In this document: positions 1 through 7,703 of the stretch, piece by piece
How positions within the stretch are numbered: the stretch's first letter is position 1
Layout: every line of letters begins with the position of its first letter
Position numbers and translations under genes: made by a program
The notes under the pieces: generated by a model
Seen by the model: the letters and a program-made list of their open reading frames with translations, nothing else
What the model was told of the DNA's origin: nothing
Databases searched by the model: none
From: JAXMAR01 sp046350295
GTDB taxonomy: Bacteria; Planctomycetota; Planctomycetia; Gemmatales; Gemmataceae
Reading direction: 5' to 3'
DNA: 64,000 nt
Assembly (NCBI GenBank): GCA_046350295.1
Contig: JAXMAR010000002.1
Location: forward strand, 186,001-250,000

Positions 1-2
1 CG

Positions 3-185
3 GACGCGAATGCGGCGGAGAACGTCGAGGAGGACAGGGAGAAGAAAAAGAAGAAAAAAAAGAAGGAGAAACGCGAGGCCAGTCCGGATTACAGCGTGAT
101 GATGAAGGACGAAGGCCCCTACCGGATGCCGAACCCGGAAAACATCCGCGACCTGCTGTCGCAGCTCGAGGATGAAGCCGAGTAA
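3..185 (+). CDS. C-terminal fragment of a lysine-rich protein (5' end outside window)
   Basis: An open frame enters from the left edge and stops at TAA 183-185, giving about 60 residues. The fragment has a dense Lys/Glu block (roughly residues 13-24, coded by an A-rich tract at about 44-71) followed by a normal acidic tail with motif PYRMPNPENIRDLLSQLEDE. Codon use in the tail looks coding. The function cannot be told from this piece; a lysine-rich linker before a short conserved C-terminus suggests a cytosolic or nucleic-acid-associated protein, but that is a guess. It is followed 57 bp later by the BRCT-MerR-TPR gene on the same strand. Confidence 0.55.
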   Translation, partial: DANAAENVEEDREKKKKKKKKEKREASPDYSVMMKDEGPYRMPNPENIRDLLSQLEDEAE

Positions 186-242
186 AGACTCTCGAAGATC
201 CGCAATCCTTCAGGAGAAGGGCGGCACGATGCCCGCCTCGCC

Positions 243-1397
243 ATGCCATCCGCGCGCACAACCCGGAAACTGCAGATCGCCTTCACGGGCAAATTGGCGT
301 CCATGACGCGGGCCGAAGCCGCCGCCCTTGTCCACGAGCGCGGCGGCCTGTTCCAGCGCGGCGTCAGCCGCGATACCGGGACCCTCGTCGTCGGTCAGGA
401 GGGCTGGCCCCTTCAGGAGAACGGCCGGCTCTCGCGCAAGCTGGAGAAGGCGCGGCGCTTGCAACAGGGGGGGGCCGCCGTCACGATCGTCACCGAGGAG
501 GACTGGCTGGCCCAGCTCGGCCTCGAAGGTTCGACACGCGGCGTCCATCAGCGTTTCTCCCTCGCCCAGCTGTGCCGCCTTCTCAAGCTCCCGCGCGACC
601 GGCTCCGCTCCTGGATGCGCGCCGGCCTGGTCGAGCCGGTCGACACCGTCGCCGCCATGCCCTACTTCGACTTCCACCAGGTCACCGGCGTCAAGACGCT
701 CTGGGACCTCGTCCGCTCCGGCGTGCCGCTGGAACGGCTCCGCACGAGCCTCGAACAGCTCGCACGCTGGCTCCCCTCGCTGGGCCATTCCCTCACGCAA
801 CTGCAACTGCTCGAACGCGGCGGCCAGGTCCTCTGGCGCCTCGACGACGGCCAGCTCGTTGATCCCACTGGCCAGCTGCAGTTCGATTTCGCCGGCGACG
901 ACAACCCCGCCGCCGCGCTGGAACGCGAGCCGGCTTCGCTGACCGCCGAACGCTGGCGGCAGGAAGGCGTTTCTCTGGAAGAGCAGGGACAGGCGGCGGA
1001 AGCGGCCCATGCCTATCGCCAGGCGCTCTATGTCGGGGGGCCGAACGCCGAGGTCTGTTTCAATCTCGGCAACGTTCTCTACGGTCTGGGACAGCTCGGC
1101 CAGGCGGCCGAGCGCTTCTGGCAAGCGGTCGAGCTGGAGCATGATTTCACGGAGGCCTGGAACAACCTGGGAAACGTGCTCCTCGAGCTGGGCCAGGTCG
1201 ACGAAGGGCTCAAAGCCTATCGCCAGGCGCTCAAGATCACGCCGGCCTACGCCGACGCGCATTACAACCTCGCCGACGCTCTCGATACCCTCGGTCGTCC
1301 TGGCTCGGCCCGGCCTCACTGGAAGGAATACCTGAGCCTGGAGCCGCTCGGACCGTGGGCGGACCATGCCCGGAAACGGCTGGCGAAGGCGCGCTAG
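243..1397 (+). CDS. BRCT + MerR-like HTH + TPR repeat protein
   Basis: 384 residues, three recognisable parts. Residues about 8-80 look like a BRCT module (LQIAFTGKLASMTRAEAAAL opening, as in the C-terminal BRCT of NAD-dependent DNA ligases). Residues about 100-170 look like a MerR-type winged helix (FSLAQLCRLLKLPRDRLRSW, then an aromatic YFDFHQV stretch). Residues about 235-375 hold TPR repeats with classic W-N-N-LG and A-Y-R-QAL spacing (AWNNLGNVLLELGQVDEGLK). No catalytic motif is visible. A DNA-associated scaffold or regulator is the simplest reading; the BRCT part is supported by pattern only. ATG at 243 precedes the BRCT start by a few residues, so the start is credible. The ATG lies 57 bp after the previous stop. 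Confidence 0.8.
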   Translation: MPSARTTRKLQIAFTGKLASMTRAEAAALVHERGGLFQRGVSRDTGTLVVGQEGWPLQENGRLSRKLEKARRLQQGGAAVTIVTEEDWLAQLGLEGSTRGVHQRFSLAQLCRLLKLPRDRLRSWMRAGLVEPVDTVAAMPYFDFHQVTGVKTLWDLVRSGVPLERLRTSLEQLARWLPSLGHSLTQLQLLERGGQVLWRLDDGQLVDPTGQLQFDFAGDDNPAAALEREPASLTAERWRQEGVSLEEQGQAAEAAHAYRQALYVGGPNAEVCFNLGNVLYGLGQLGQAAERFWQAVELEHDFTEAWNNLGNVLLELGQVDEGLKAYRQALKITPAYADAHYNLADALDTLGRPGSARPHWKEYLSLEPLGPWADHARKRLAKAR

Positions 1398-1427
1398 GTC
1401 ACAGTTGTCGATAGTCCCGCCGACGAT

Positions 1428-3068
1428 TTACGCCGTCCGCATTCGCGACGCGGCCTCCAGCCCCAGCTCCGCGATGGCTTGCTCGCGCATGCGGAACTTC
1501 TGCACCTTCCCCGTCACCGTGGTCGGGAACTCGTCCACCTGCTTCCAGTAGCGCGGGATCTTGTAGGTCGCGATGCGGCCGCGGCAGAACGCGACCAGCT
1601 CTTCCTCGCTGAGCTGCGCCCCTGGGGCCGGCTTGATCCACGCCATCACCTCCTCGCCGTACTTCACGCTGGGCACGCCGATGACCTGGGCCGCGCTCAC
1701 GCCCGGATGGCGGTGCAGGAACTCCTCGATCTCGCGCGGGTAGATGTTCTCGCCGCCGCGGATGATCATGTCCTTGATGCGGCCGACGATGTTGACGTAG
1801 CCCTCCTCGTCCATGGTTGCCACGTCGCCGGTGTGCATCCAGCCGGCGCCGTCGATGGCGGCGCGGGTCGCCGCCTCATCCTTCCAGTAGCCGAGCATCA
1901 CGCTGTAGCCGCGCGTGCACAGTTCGCCCGGAACGCCGCGGGCAACGACGTGGCCCAGCGGATCGACGATCTTGATCTCGACGTGCGGCAGGACGCGGCC
2001 CACCGTGCCGACGCGGCGCGCGAGGGAGTCGTCGCGGGCGCTCATCGTCGAAACGGGTGAAGTCTCGGTCATGCCGTAGGCGATGGCGATCTCGGGCAGG
2101 TGCATGCGCTCCACGACGCGTCTCATCACCTCGATCGGACAGGGAGAACCGGACATGATGCCGGTGCGCAGCGTCGAGAGGTCGGAACCGGCGAAGTCGG
2201 GATCCTCCAGGATGGCGATGAACATCGCCGGAACGCCATAAAGCGCCGTGCAGCGCTCGGCCTGGACGGCTTCGAGCACCGGACGCGGCGCGAAGGCCTC
2301 GCCGGGGATGACCATGCAGGCGCCATGGGTCGTGCAGGCCAGATTGCCCAGGACCATGCCAAAACAATGGTAAAAGGGGACGGGGATACAGACGCGATCC
2401 GCGCTGGTGTAGCCCAGCGCTGCGCCGATGAAAAAACCGTTGTTGAGGATGTTATGGTGCGACAGGGTGGCGCCCTTCGGGAAACCGGTCGTGCCCGAGG
2501 TGTACTGGATGTTGATCGGGTCATCGAATTGCAGGGCGGCCTCGCGCTCGGCAAGGGCCGAGGCGGGGCTGGCGTCCGCGTGGCGCAGGAAGGCCGGCCA
2601 GTCGTCATCGAGGACAAGGGATTTCTCCAGCGCCTTGCAGCGCGGGCGGACTTCTTCCAGCATGGGGCGATAGTCCGTGTGGCGGAAACCGCGCGACAGG
2701 AAGAGGACGCGGACGGCGGATTGGTTGAGGGCGAACTCCAGTTCGGCGGTGCGGTAGGCCGGGTTGATGTTGACCAGGATGGCGCCGGCGCGAGCGGTCG
2801 CGTATTGCAGGATCACCCATTCGAAGCGGTTGGGCGACCAGACGCCGACGCGGTCCCCCTGGCGGATGCCAAGCGCGAGCAGGGCGCGTGCCGCTTGGGA
2901 AACCTGGTCCCAGAACTCCCGGTAGGTCGCGCGGTACGTTCCCGACGAGCCGCACGCGATCAGGGCGGGGGCGTCGGGGCAGCATTCGACCGTGCGGCGC
3001 AGGTTTGCGCCGATGGTTTCGCCAAGCAAAGGAAGCGAGGAGGGGCCATGAGCGTAAGAGGCGTTCAT
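1428..3068 (-). CDS. AMP-dependent acyl-CoA ligase (fatty-acid--CoA ligase family)
   Basis: ANL-superfamily adenylating enzyme that activates a carboxylic acid to acyl-AMP and then acyl-CoA. Visible motifs: the P-loop-like YTSGTTGFPKGATLSHHN, the AYGMTE motif, the hinge region GRIKDMIIRGGENIYPREIE, and the C-terminal catalytic lysine in TVTGKVQKFRMRE. 546 residues is normal for the medium/long-chain FadD-like group. I prefer ATG at 3068 (MNASYAHG) to the in-frame upstream ATG at 3104, because homologous proteins begin close to the LGETIG segment. No fatty-acid degradation genes flank it, so the substrate is unknown. It converges with the plus-strand TPR gene ending at 1397. Confidence 0.9.
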   Translation of the reverse strand: MNASYAHGPSSLPLLGETIGANLRRTVECCPDAPALIACGSSGTYRATYREFWDQVSQAARALLALGIRQGDRVGVWSPNRFEWVILQYATARAGAILVNINPAYRTAELEFALNQSAVRVLFLSRGFRHTDYRPMLEEVRPRCKALEKSLVLDDDWPAFLRHADASPASALAEREAALQFDDPINIQYTSGTTGFPKGATLSHHNILNNGFFIGAALGYTSADRVCIPVPFYHCFGMVLGNLACTTHGACMVIPGEAFAPRPVLEAVQAERCTALYGVPAMFIAILEDPDFAGSDLSTLRTGIMSGSPCPIEVMRRVVERMHLPEIAIAYGMTETSPVSTMSARDDSLARRVGTVGRVLPHVEIKIVDPLGHVVARGVPGELCTRGYSVMLGYWKDEAATRAAIDGAGWMHTGDVATMDEEGYVNIVGRIKDMIIRGGENIYPREIEEFLHRHPGVSAAQVIGVPSVKYGEEVMAWIKPAPGAQLSEEELVAFCRGRIATYKIPRYWKQVDEFPTTVTGKVQKFRMREQAIAELGLEAASRMRTA

Positions 3069-3140
3069 GGCAGGATCGTAACCGACGGCGCGGCACAGAG
3101 CCACTGTCTTGGTCGTGACCGCGTGACCGGCAGAACTGGT

Positions 3141-3202
3141 CGTAGCGTGGACTTCAGTCCACGCGGCCTGGAGAATCCGCGTGGACTGAAGTCCACGCTA
3201 CG
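3141..3202. repeat. 26-bp perfect inverted repeat (GGACTTCAGTCC family)
   Basis: Arms 3141-3166 and 3177-3202 are exact reverse complements around a 10-nt loop. Each arm also contains the near-palindrome GTGGACTTCAGTCCAC. It lies in the gap between the start of the acyl-CoA ligase and the end of the receiver gene, so on the minus strand it sits downstream of the receiver gene. No T-tract follows, so it is probably a dispersed REP-like element rather than a standard terminator. Related GAAGTC/GACTTC hairpins occur at about 9300-9355 and 33121-33185. Confidence 0.85.
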
Positions 3203-3221
3203 GTTGTGAAATCATGACGCG

Positions 3222-3644
3222 TTACAACGGATCGGGCCTGGAGTCTTCGGTTAGGTTCGCCTCGACTGTTTTGTTGAGGCAGCGCTGAATCTCGTCGAAA
3301 AGTTCCTCTTCATCGATCGGCTTGGTCAAGAAACCGGCGCAGCCGTGGTCGGCGGCCCATTCCCGCCCCAGGCCGGGGGAACCGGTCGTGATGATGATCC
3401 AGGGCTTCGGTCGGACGTTGAGCCGGTCAAACTCCTGCAGAAAGCGCCACCCGTCCACCTTGGGAAGCAACATGTCCAGAAGGATCACGTCGGGAGGCGA
3501 CTGGTTGCGCAGAAGTTGTAACGCTTGTTGCCCATCTTCGACGGCCTCCACCTCGAAGCCGCGATTTCTGAGGATATCGGTCAGCGAGCGACGGGCGAAC
3601 TTGTCGTCTTCCACGATTAACGTTTTTGCGGTAACTCGAGTCAC
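3222..3644 (-). CDS. Single-domain response regulator (CheY-like receiver)
   Basis: 140 residues, essentially one receiver domain. The acidic pair is in LIVEDDKFARRS, the phospho-acceptor Asp in DVILLDMLLPKVDGW, the conserved Thr in WIIITTGSPG, and the Lys in GFLTKPIDEEELFDEI. There is no output domain; about 17 polar residues follow the receiver. No kinase is adjacent; the nearest histidine kinase in the window is the HDOD-kinase at 17.5-19.2 kb. It probably works as a phosphorelay shuttle or by protein contact. Confidence 0.9.
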   Translation of the reverse strand: MTRVTAKTLIVEDDKFARRSLTDILRNRGFEVEAVEDGQQALQLLRNQSPPDVILLDMLLPKVDGWRFLQEFDRLNVRPKPWIIITTGSPGLGREWAADHGCAGFLTKPIDEEELFDEIQRCLNKTVEANLTEDSRPDPL

Positions 3645-3758
3645 TAGTCGCTCCCTCGGATTGGGACGGGCGCCCGTGTCTTAGGCGAGCGTCTTTCGGG
3701 CGAGCAAAGAACATGCCGCTCAGGCGCCGGTCGCGCTTTCGGCGGCTGTTATCGACCA

Positions 3759-5288
3759 CTAAGATGGCGCTGCGGCGCACGCCTCGACGACGGCCACCAC
3801 CAGCGCGTCCACCGTCGCGGCCCGGGCCTCGATCGCGACCGGAAACCCCAGTTCGCTGATGGCTGCGCTTGTGATCGGGCTGATGCTGGCAAGTCGGGTC
3901 CGGCCCAAATGGATGTGCTCACGGCTCGTCTCGTCCAGGCGGGACAGGAGGGCGCGGGCGATGTTCGAGCTCGTGAACGTGATGACGTCGATGTCACCGC
4001 GCCGCAACTGATCCAGCGCCGCGTGATTCTCCGGAATGGCGTCGACCTGCCTGTAAACGGCGATCTGTTCGAGGTCCGCTTTGGCATGGAGCGCTTCGCG
4101 CAGGATGTCGCGGCCCCGGTCGGCTCGCGCCAGCAGCACCCGATCGGCCGCTTTCAACAGCGGCGCCAGGCTCGCCGCCAGATCCTCGGAGTGATAACGC
4201 TGCGGCACGACGTCCGCCCGCAAATGGTATTCCGCCAAGCGCTCGGCGGTTCTGGGACCGATGGCGGCGATACGGATGCGGCCTAACGCACGCAGGTCCT
4301 TGCCGAGCGCGAGCAGGCGGTCGAGGAAGAACGAGACTCCGTTGACGCTGGTGAACACCAGCCAGTCGTAGTCGCCGATCCGCGCGATGACTCGGTCGAT
4401 CGGCCCCCAATCGGAGGGAGGTCTGACCTCAACGGCGGGCAAGAGCAGCGGCGCCGCGCCGAGAGCGGCCAGGCGATCCATCAGGTCGCTTGCCTGATCT
4501 CTGGGCCGCGTTACGAGGATATGCCGGCCGCGCAGAGGCAGCTTGTCGAACCAATCGAGGCTCGCCTGTAGTTCGACGACCGGGCCGATGATGACGACGG
4601 CCGGAGCGCTGAGGCCGGCGGCGCGGACGGCTTGCGGCAGGTCGGCGAGCGGCGCGACGACCGTTCGCTGCTCACCCGTGGTGGCGCCTTGCACTACAGC
4701 CGCGGGCGTTCTGGCGGCTTTGCCACGCTCGACCAGGGCGGCGACGATCTTCTCCAGGCGTGACATCCCCATGTAGAAGACGAGCACGCCGGGAAAACGG
4801 GCGAGGCTGTCCCAGTCGAGCAAGGTCTCCGGTTTGGCGGGGTCTTCGTGCCCGGTGACGAAGGCGACGGCGCTGGCATGGGCCCGGTGGGTCAGCGGGA
4901 TGCCCGCATAGGCCGCGGCGCCGAGGGCGGCCGTCACGCCCGGCACGATCTCGAACGGGATGCCAGCTTCGGCCAGGGCCAGCGCTTCTTCGCCGACCCG
5001 GCCAAAAAGAGACGGATCGCCCCCCTTCAGCCGGACGACGCGCTTGCCTGTCCGCGCGAGATCGACGAGCCTCTGCTGCACCGGCCGATAGCGCTCGGCA
5101 TGATGAGCCCCGAACTCCTCGACCGAGATGCGCTCGATCCCAGCCGGCGCGTGCGCCAGCATGGCCTCGGGGACCAGCTTGTCATAGACGACGACCTCCG
5201 CTTGCCGCAGCAACTCGAGGCCGCGAAGCGTCAACAGGCCGGGATGGCCCGGCCCGGCCCCCACCAGCGCGACGTGTCCTTGGGTCAT
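3759..5288 (-). CDS. cobA-hemD: Fused uroporphyrinogen-III C-methyltransferase / uroporphyrinogen-III synthase
   Basis: 509 residues with two tetrapyrrole enzymes in one chain. Residues 1 to about 245 are a SUMT (CobA/CysG-C type): VALVGAGPGHPGLLTLRG SAM-binding loop, GDPSLFGRVGEEALAL, and VPGVTAALGAAAYAGIPLTHR are family signatures. Residues about 255-505 are HemD: TRPRDQASDLMDRLAALGA, WLVFTSVNGVSFFLDRL, and DVITFTSSNIARALL match the bilobed uroporphyrinogen-III synthase pattern. The enzyme closes the ring of hydroxymethylbilane and methylates uroporphyrinogen III to precorrin-2, at the branch to siroheme/cobalamin. ATG at 5288 directly precedes the SAM-binding strand. Such fusions are known in Planctomycetes and some Firmicutes. 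No other hem or cob gene is adjacent. Confidence 0.94.
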   Translation of the reverse strand: MTQGHVALVGAGPGHPGLLTLRGLELLRQAEVVVYDKLVPEAMLAHAPAGIERISVEEFGAHHAERYRPVQQRLVDLARTGKRVVRLKGGDPSLFGRVGEEALALAEAGIPFEIVPGVTAALGAAAYAGIPLTHRAHASAVAFVTGHEDPAKPETLLDWDSLARFPGVLVFYMGMSRLEKIVAALVERGKAARTPAAVVQGATTGEQRTVVAPLADLPQAVRAAGLSAPAVVIIGPVVELQASLDWFDKLPLRGRHILVTRPRDQASDLMDRLAALGAAPLLLPAVEVRPPSDWGPIDRVIARIGDYDWLVFTSVNGVSFFLDRLLALGKDLRALGRIRIAAIGPRTAERLAEYHLRADVVPQRYHSEDLAASLAPLLKAADRVLLARADRGRDILREALHAKADLEQIAVYRQVDAIPENHAALDQLRRGDIDVITFTSSNIARALLSRLDETSREHIHLGRTRLASISPITSAAISELGFPVAIEARAATVDALVVAVVEACAAAPS

Positions 5289-5368
5289 CGGATCATTATA
5301 AACGCCGCCCCGTTTAGCCCCGGTTCGCAGAACCGGGCGGACGACGTCCCTCCATCAGACGCAGGCGC

Positions 5369-6820
5369 TCACGCCGGCTGCCCGGCGTCGCTCGCCGCTT
5401 CCTGGACGGCCGGCCGCTTCTCCTTCTTCGGCTTCTCTTCCTTGAAGTCGGCGACCTCGTGGAAGAACTGGGCCAGCGACGCGGTGAGCTTACGGAAGTC
5501 CCCGGCGTCGAGACTTTCGTTGGGAGCGTGGGCGTTGGAGCGCGGGTCCTCGATGCCCAGGAGGATGGCCGGGGCGCCGCCGAAGAGCTCGGCGAGGGGG
5601 CCGACGAAGCCGATGGAGCCGCCGCAGCCGATGGCGACGGGCTTGGCGCCGTACCCCTTCTTGAGCGCTTTCATGGCGGCGTCGAAAGCGGGCCCCTTGG
5701 GATCGGTCATCCACCAGCTGACGCTGCCCGCCGGCTTCACGGTCACCTTGACGCCCCACGGCGGGTCCTTGGTCAAGATGTCTTTGAGCTGCTCGTAAAC
5801 CTGTTCCACATCCATGTCGGGGACGATGCGACAGCTGACGATCGCCGACGCTTTGGGGAGGACCTGGTTCGACGCGTTCTTGATCGAGCTGGCTTCCTGG
5901 GCGATCACGGTTACCGAGGGGCGCCGCCAGGTTTGCTCGTGCGGATGGTTTTTGCCTTCGAGGGCGAACTTCACTTCGGGCAAGACGCCCATGTCGGCAC
6001 GCCATTTCTCCTCCGTGCCGGGCAGCTTCTTGAAGGCGCGGCGTTCCGGGCCCGTCAGCTTGCGGACGCGGTCATAGAATCCGGGGATGGGGATCTTGCC
6101 GTTCTTCCAGTAGAGGCGGGAGAGGATCACGTTCAGAGCGAGGGCCGGATCGGCGAGCATGCCGCCGGCCATGCCGCTGTGGTTCGGTTGGGTCGCGCTC
6201 TGGACCTCGACCTGCGCCGCCACGATGCCGCGCAGGGAATAGGTGATCGACGGCAGGCCCGTGTCGATGTTCTCGGTATCGCAGACGACGATGACATCGG
6301 AGAGGAGACGCTCGCGGTTCTCGCGGAAGAAGGACTCGAGGTTGGTGGAGCCGACCTCCTCCTCGCTTTCGCACAGCATCTTCACGTTGACCGGCAGGCT
6401 TCCCTTCGTCTTGAGCCAGGCCCCGATGGCCCCGAGCTGCACGGCGATGGCGCCCTTGTCGTCCGCGGCGCCCCGGCCGAAGAAGCGGCCGTCGCGCTCG
6501 GTGAGCGTCCAGGGATCGCTCTGCCAGTCCTCGCGGAAGTTGACCGGCTGGACATCGTTATGGGAGTAGAGGAAAACGGTCGGCTTGCCGGGAGCGCCGA
6601 GCCATTCGCCATAGGCGTAGGGGCCGGAGGCGCCGGCGCGGAGAACCTGAACGTTGTTCAGGCCGGTTTGCCGCATGAGGTCACACGTCAGTTCGGCACA
6701 CTGTTCGATCTCTTTCTGGTGTTCCCCATCGGTGCTGATGCTGGGGACGGCCACCAGCTTGGCGAGCATGTCGACCAAATTCGCATCGTTGTCGTGGAGC
6801 CAGCCCAGCACGCTTTTCAT
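5369..6820 (-). CDS. M20 family dipeptidase
   Basis: 483 residues, of the carnosinase/CNDP-like branch of metallopeptidase family M20. Zinc ligands and catalytic residues are visible in order: LYSHNDVQPV (His and catalytic Asp), GRGAADDKG (bridging Asp), CESEEEVGS (general-base Glu and ligand Glu), DTENIDTG (Asp), and a C-terminal His in the DPRSNAHAPNESLD segment. The dimerisation (lid) domain lies about residues 205-385. No signal peptide is seen, so it is probably cytosolic and hydrolyses dipeptides. The C-terminus is a Lys/Glu-rich tail. It is divergent from the DUF1080 gene that starts at 7083. Confidence 0.9.
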   Translation of the reverse strand: MKSVLGWLHDNDANLVDMLAKLVAVPSISTDGEHQKEIEQCAELTCDLMRQTGLNNVQVLRAGASGPYAYGEWLGAPGKPTVFLYSHNDVQPVNFREDWQSDPWTLTERDGRFFGRGAADDKGAIAVQLGAIGAWLKTKGSLPVNVKMLCESEEEVGSTNLESFFRENRERLLSDVIVVCDTENIDTGLPSITYSLRGIVAAQVEVQSATQPNHSGMAGGMLADPALALNVILSRLYWKNGKIPIPGFYDRVRKLTGPERRAFKKLPGTEEKWRADMGVLPEVKFALEGKNHPHEQTWRRPSVTVIAQEASSIKNASNQVLPKASAIVSCRIVPDMDVEQVYEQLKDILTKDPPWGVKVTVKPAGSVSWWMTDPKGPAFDAAMKALKKGYGAKPVAIGCGGSIGFVGPLAELFGGAPAILLGIEDPRSNAHAPNESLDAGDFRKLTASLAQFFHEVADFKEEKPKKEKRPAVQEAASDAGQPA

Positions 6821-7082
6821 CGCAGGTCTCCTTGAAGTGGGGAGGAATACGGGATTATTTACGAATGCGGGCGCGCCGTGGCCGGGAATCCCGCGAAAAG
6901 GGAGTGAAACGCGCTACGAGGAGACGGCGCGGGACAACGTGTGCCGGCTTTGGAGGATTTGCTGGAGCGCGGGGAAAGGTGAGCGCATTATGGAGCTGGG
7001 CCACGTTGCTTCCCAGCCAGCGCCGCACGGGTTGGACCGGAAGGCGTTCTATGAATCCTCGCATCCAGTAAAAGGAGAAGCC

Positions 7083-7700
7083 ATGCAGTCATTTCGTTTC
7101 CTGGCGTTCGTCGGGCCGGTGGTCTGCGTTTTGGCAGGCCCGTCGCTGGGGGGCGGTAAGGAGGACGAAAAGGACTTCGTCCGTCTCTTCAACGGCAAGG
7201 ACCTGGCCGGTTGGAAGACACACCCCGGAGCGCCGGGGGATTGGAAGGTCGATCAGAAGATCCTGATCGGCAGCGGCAAGCGCTTCAGCCACCTCTTCAC
7301 GGTGAAGGACGATTGGAAAGACGTGCACGTGCGCGTGGAAGCGCGCATCAATGCCAAGGGCAACAGCGGCGTGCACGCGCGGGCGCCGTTCGCGGCTCGC
7401 CTCGGCGATCTCGGTTACGAGGCCCAGATCGCGGACAGGGCCGGTGAGCGGACCGGGACGCTCTTCATCCATCGCGCCCCCGCGGTCGTTGTGAACGACG
7501 AACTGGCTCCGCCGAACACCTGGTTCGTGGAGGATTTGATCGTGCGCGACCATCGCGTCATCATTCGAGTGAATGGCAAGACGGTGGTCGACCATGTCGA
7601 CAAGGAGGGCGTCTGGAAGTCCGGGCACATCGCCCTGCAGATGCACGATCCGAGCACGTTCGTGCAGTTCAAAAAGGTTCTGGCCAAGGAGCTGCGCTAG
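7083..7700 (+). CDS. Secreted DUF1080 (3-keto-disaccharide hydrolase-like) protein
   Basis: 205 residues. An N-terminal hydrophobic signal peptide (about residues 1-22, VGPVVCVLAGPSLGG) is followed by a single concanavalin-like DUF1080 domain with the hallmark FVRLFNGKDLAGWKTH and the GNSGVHARAPF segment. I start at ATG 7083 rather than further upstream because it has a clear AAAGGAGAAG ribosome site just before it and gives a proper signal peptide. Family members are extracytoplasmic sugar-binding or glycoside-cleaving proteins, very abundant in Planctomycetes. The substrate is not deducible. It ends 3 bp before the convergent HEAT-repeat gene. Confidence 0.85.
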   Translation: MQSFRFLAFVGPVVCVLAGPSLGGGKEDEKDFVRLFNGKDLAGWKTHPGAPGDWKVDQKILIGSGKRFSHLFTVKDDWKDVHVRVEARINAKGNSGVHARAPFAARLGDLGYEAQIADRAGERTGTLFIHRAPAVVVNDELAPPNTWFVEDLIVRDHRVIIRVNGKTVVDHVDKEGVWKSGHIALQMHDPSTFVQFKKVLAKELR

Positions 7701-7703
7701 TGG

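Noticed and set aside
3141..3202. Considered as an intrinsic terminator
   Set aside because: No T-tract on either side and a stem longer and more symmetric than typical terminators; better as a REP-like repeat.
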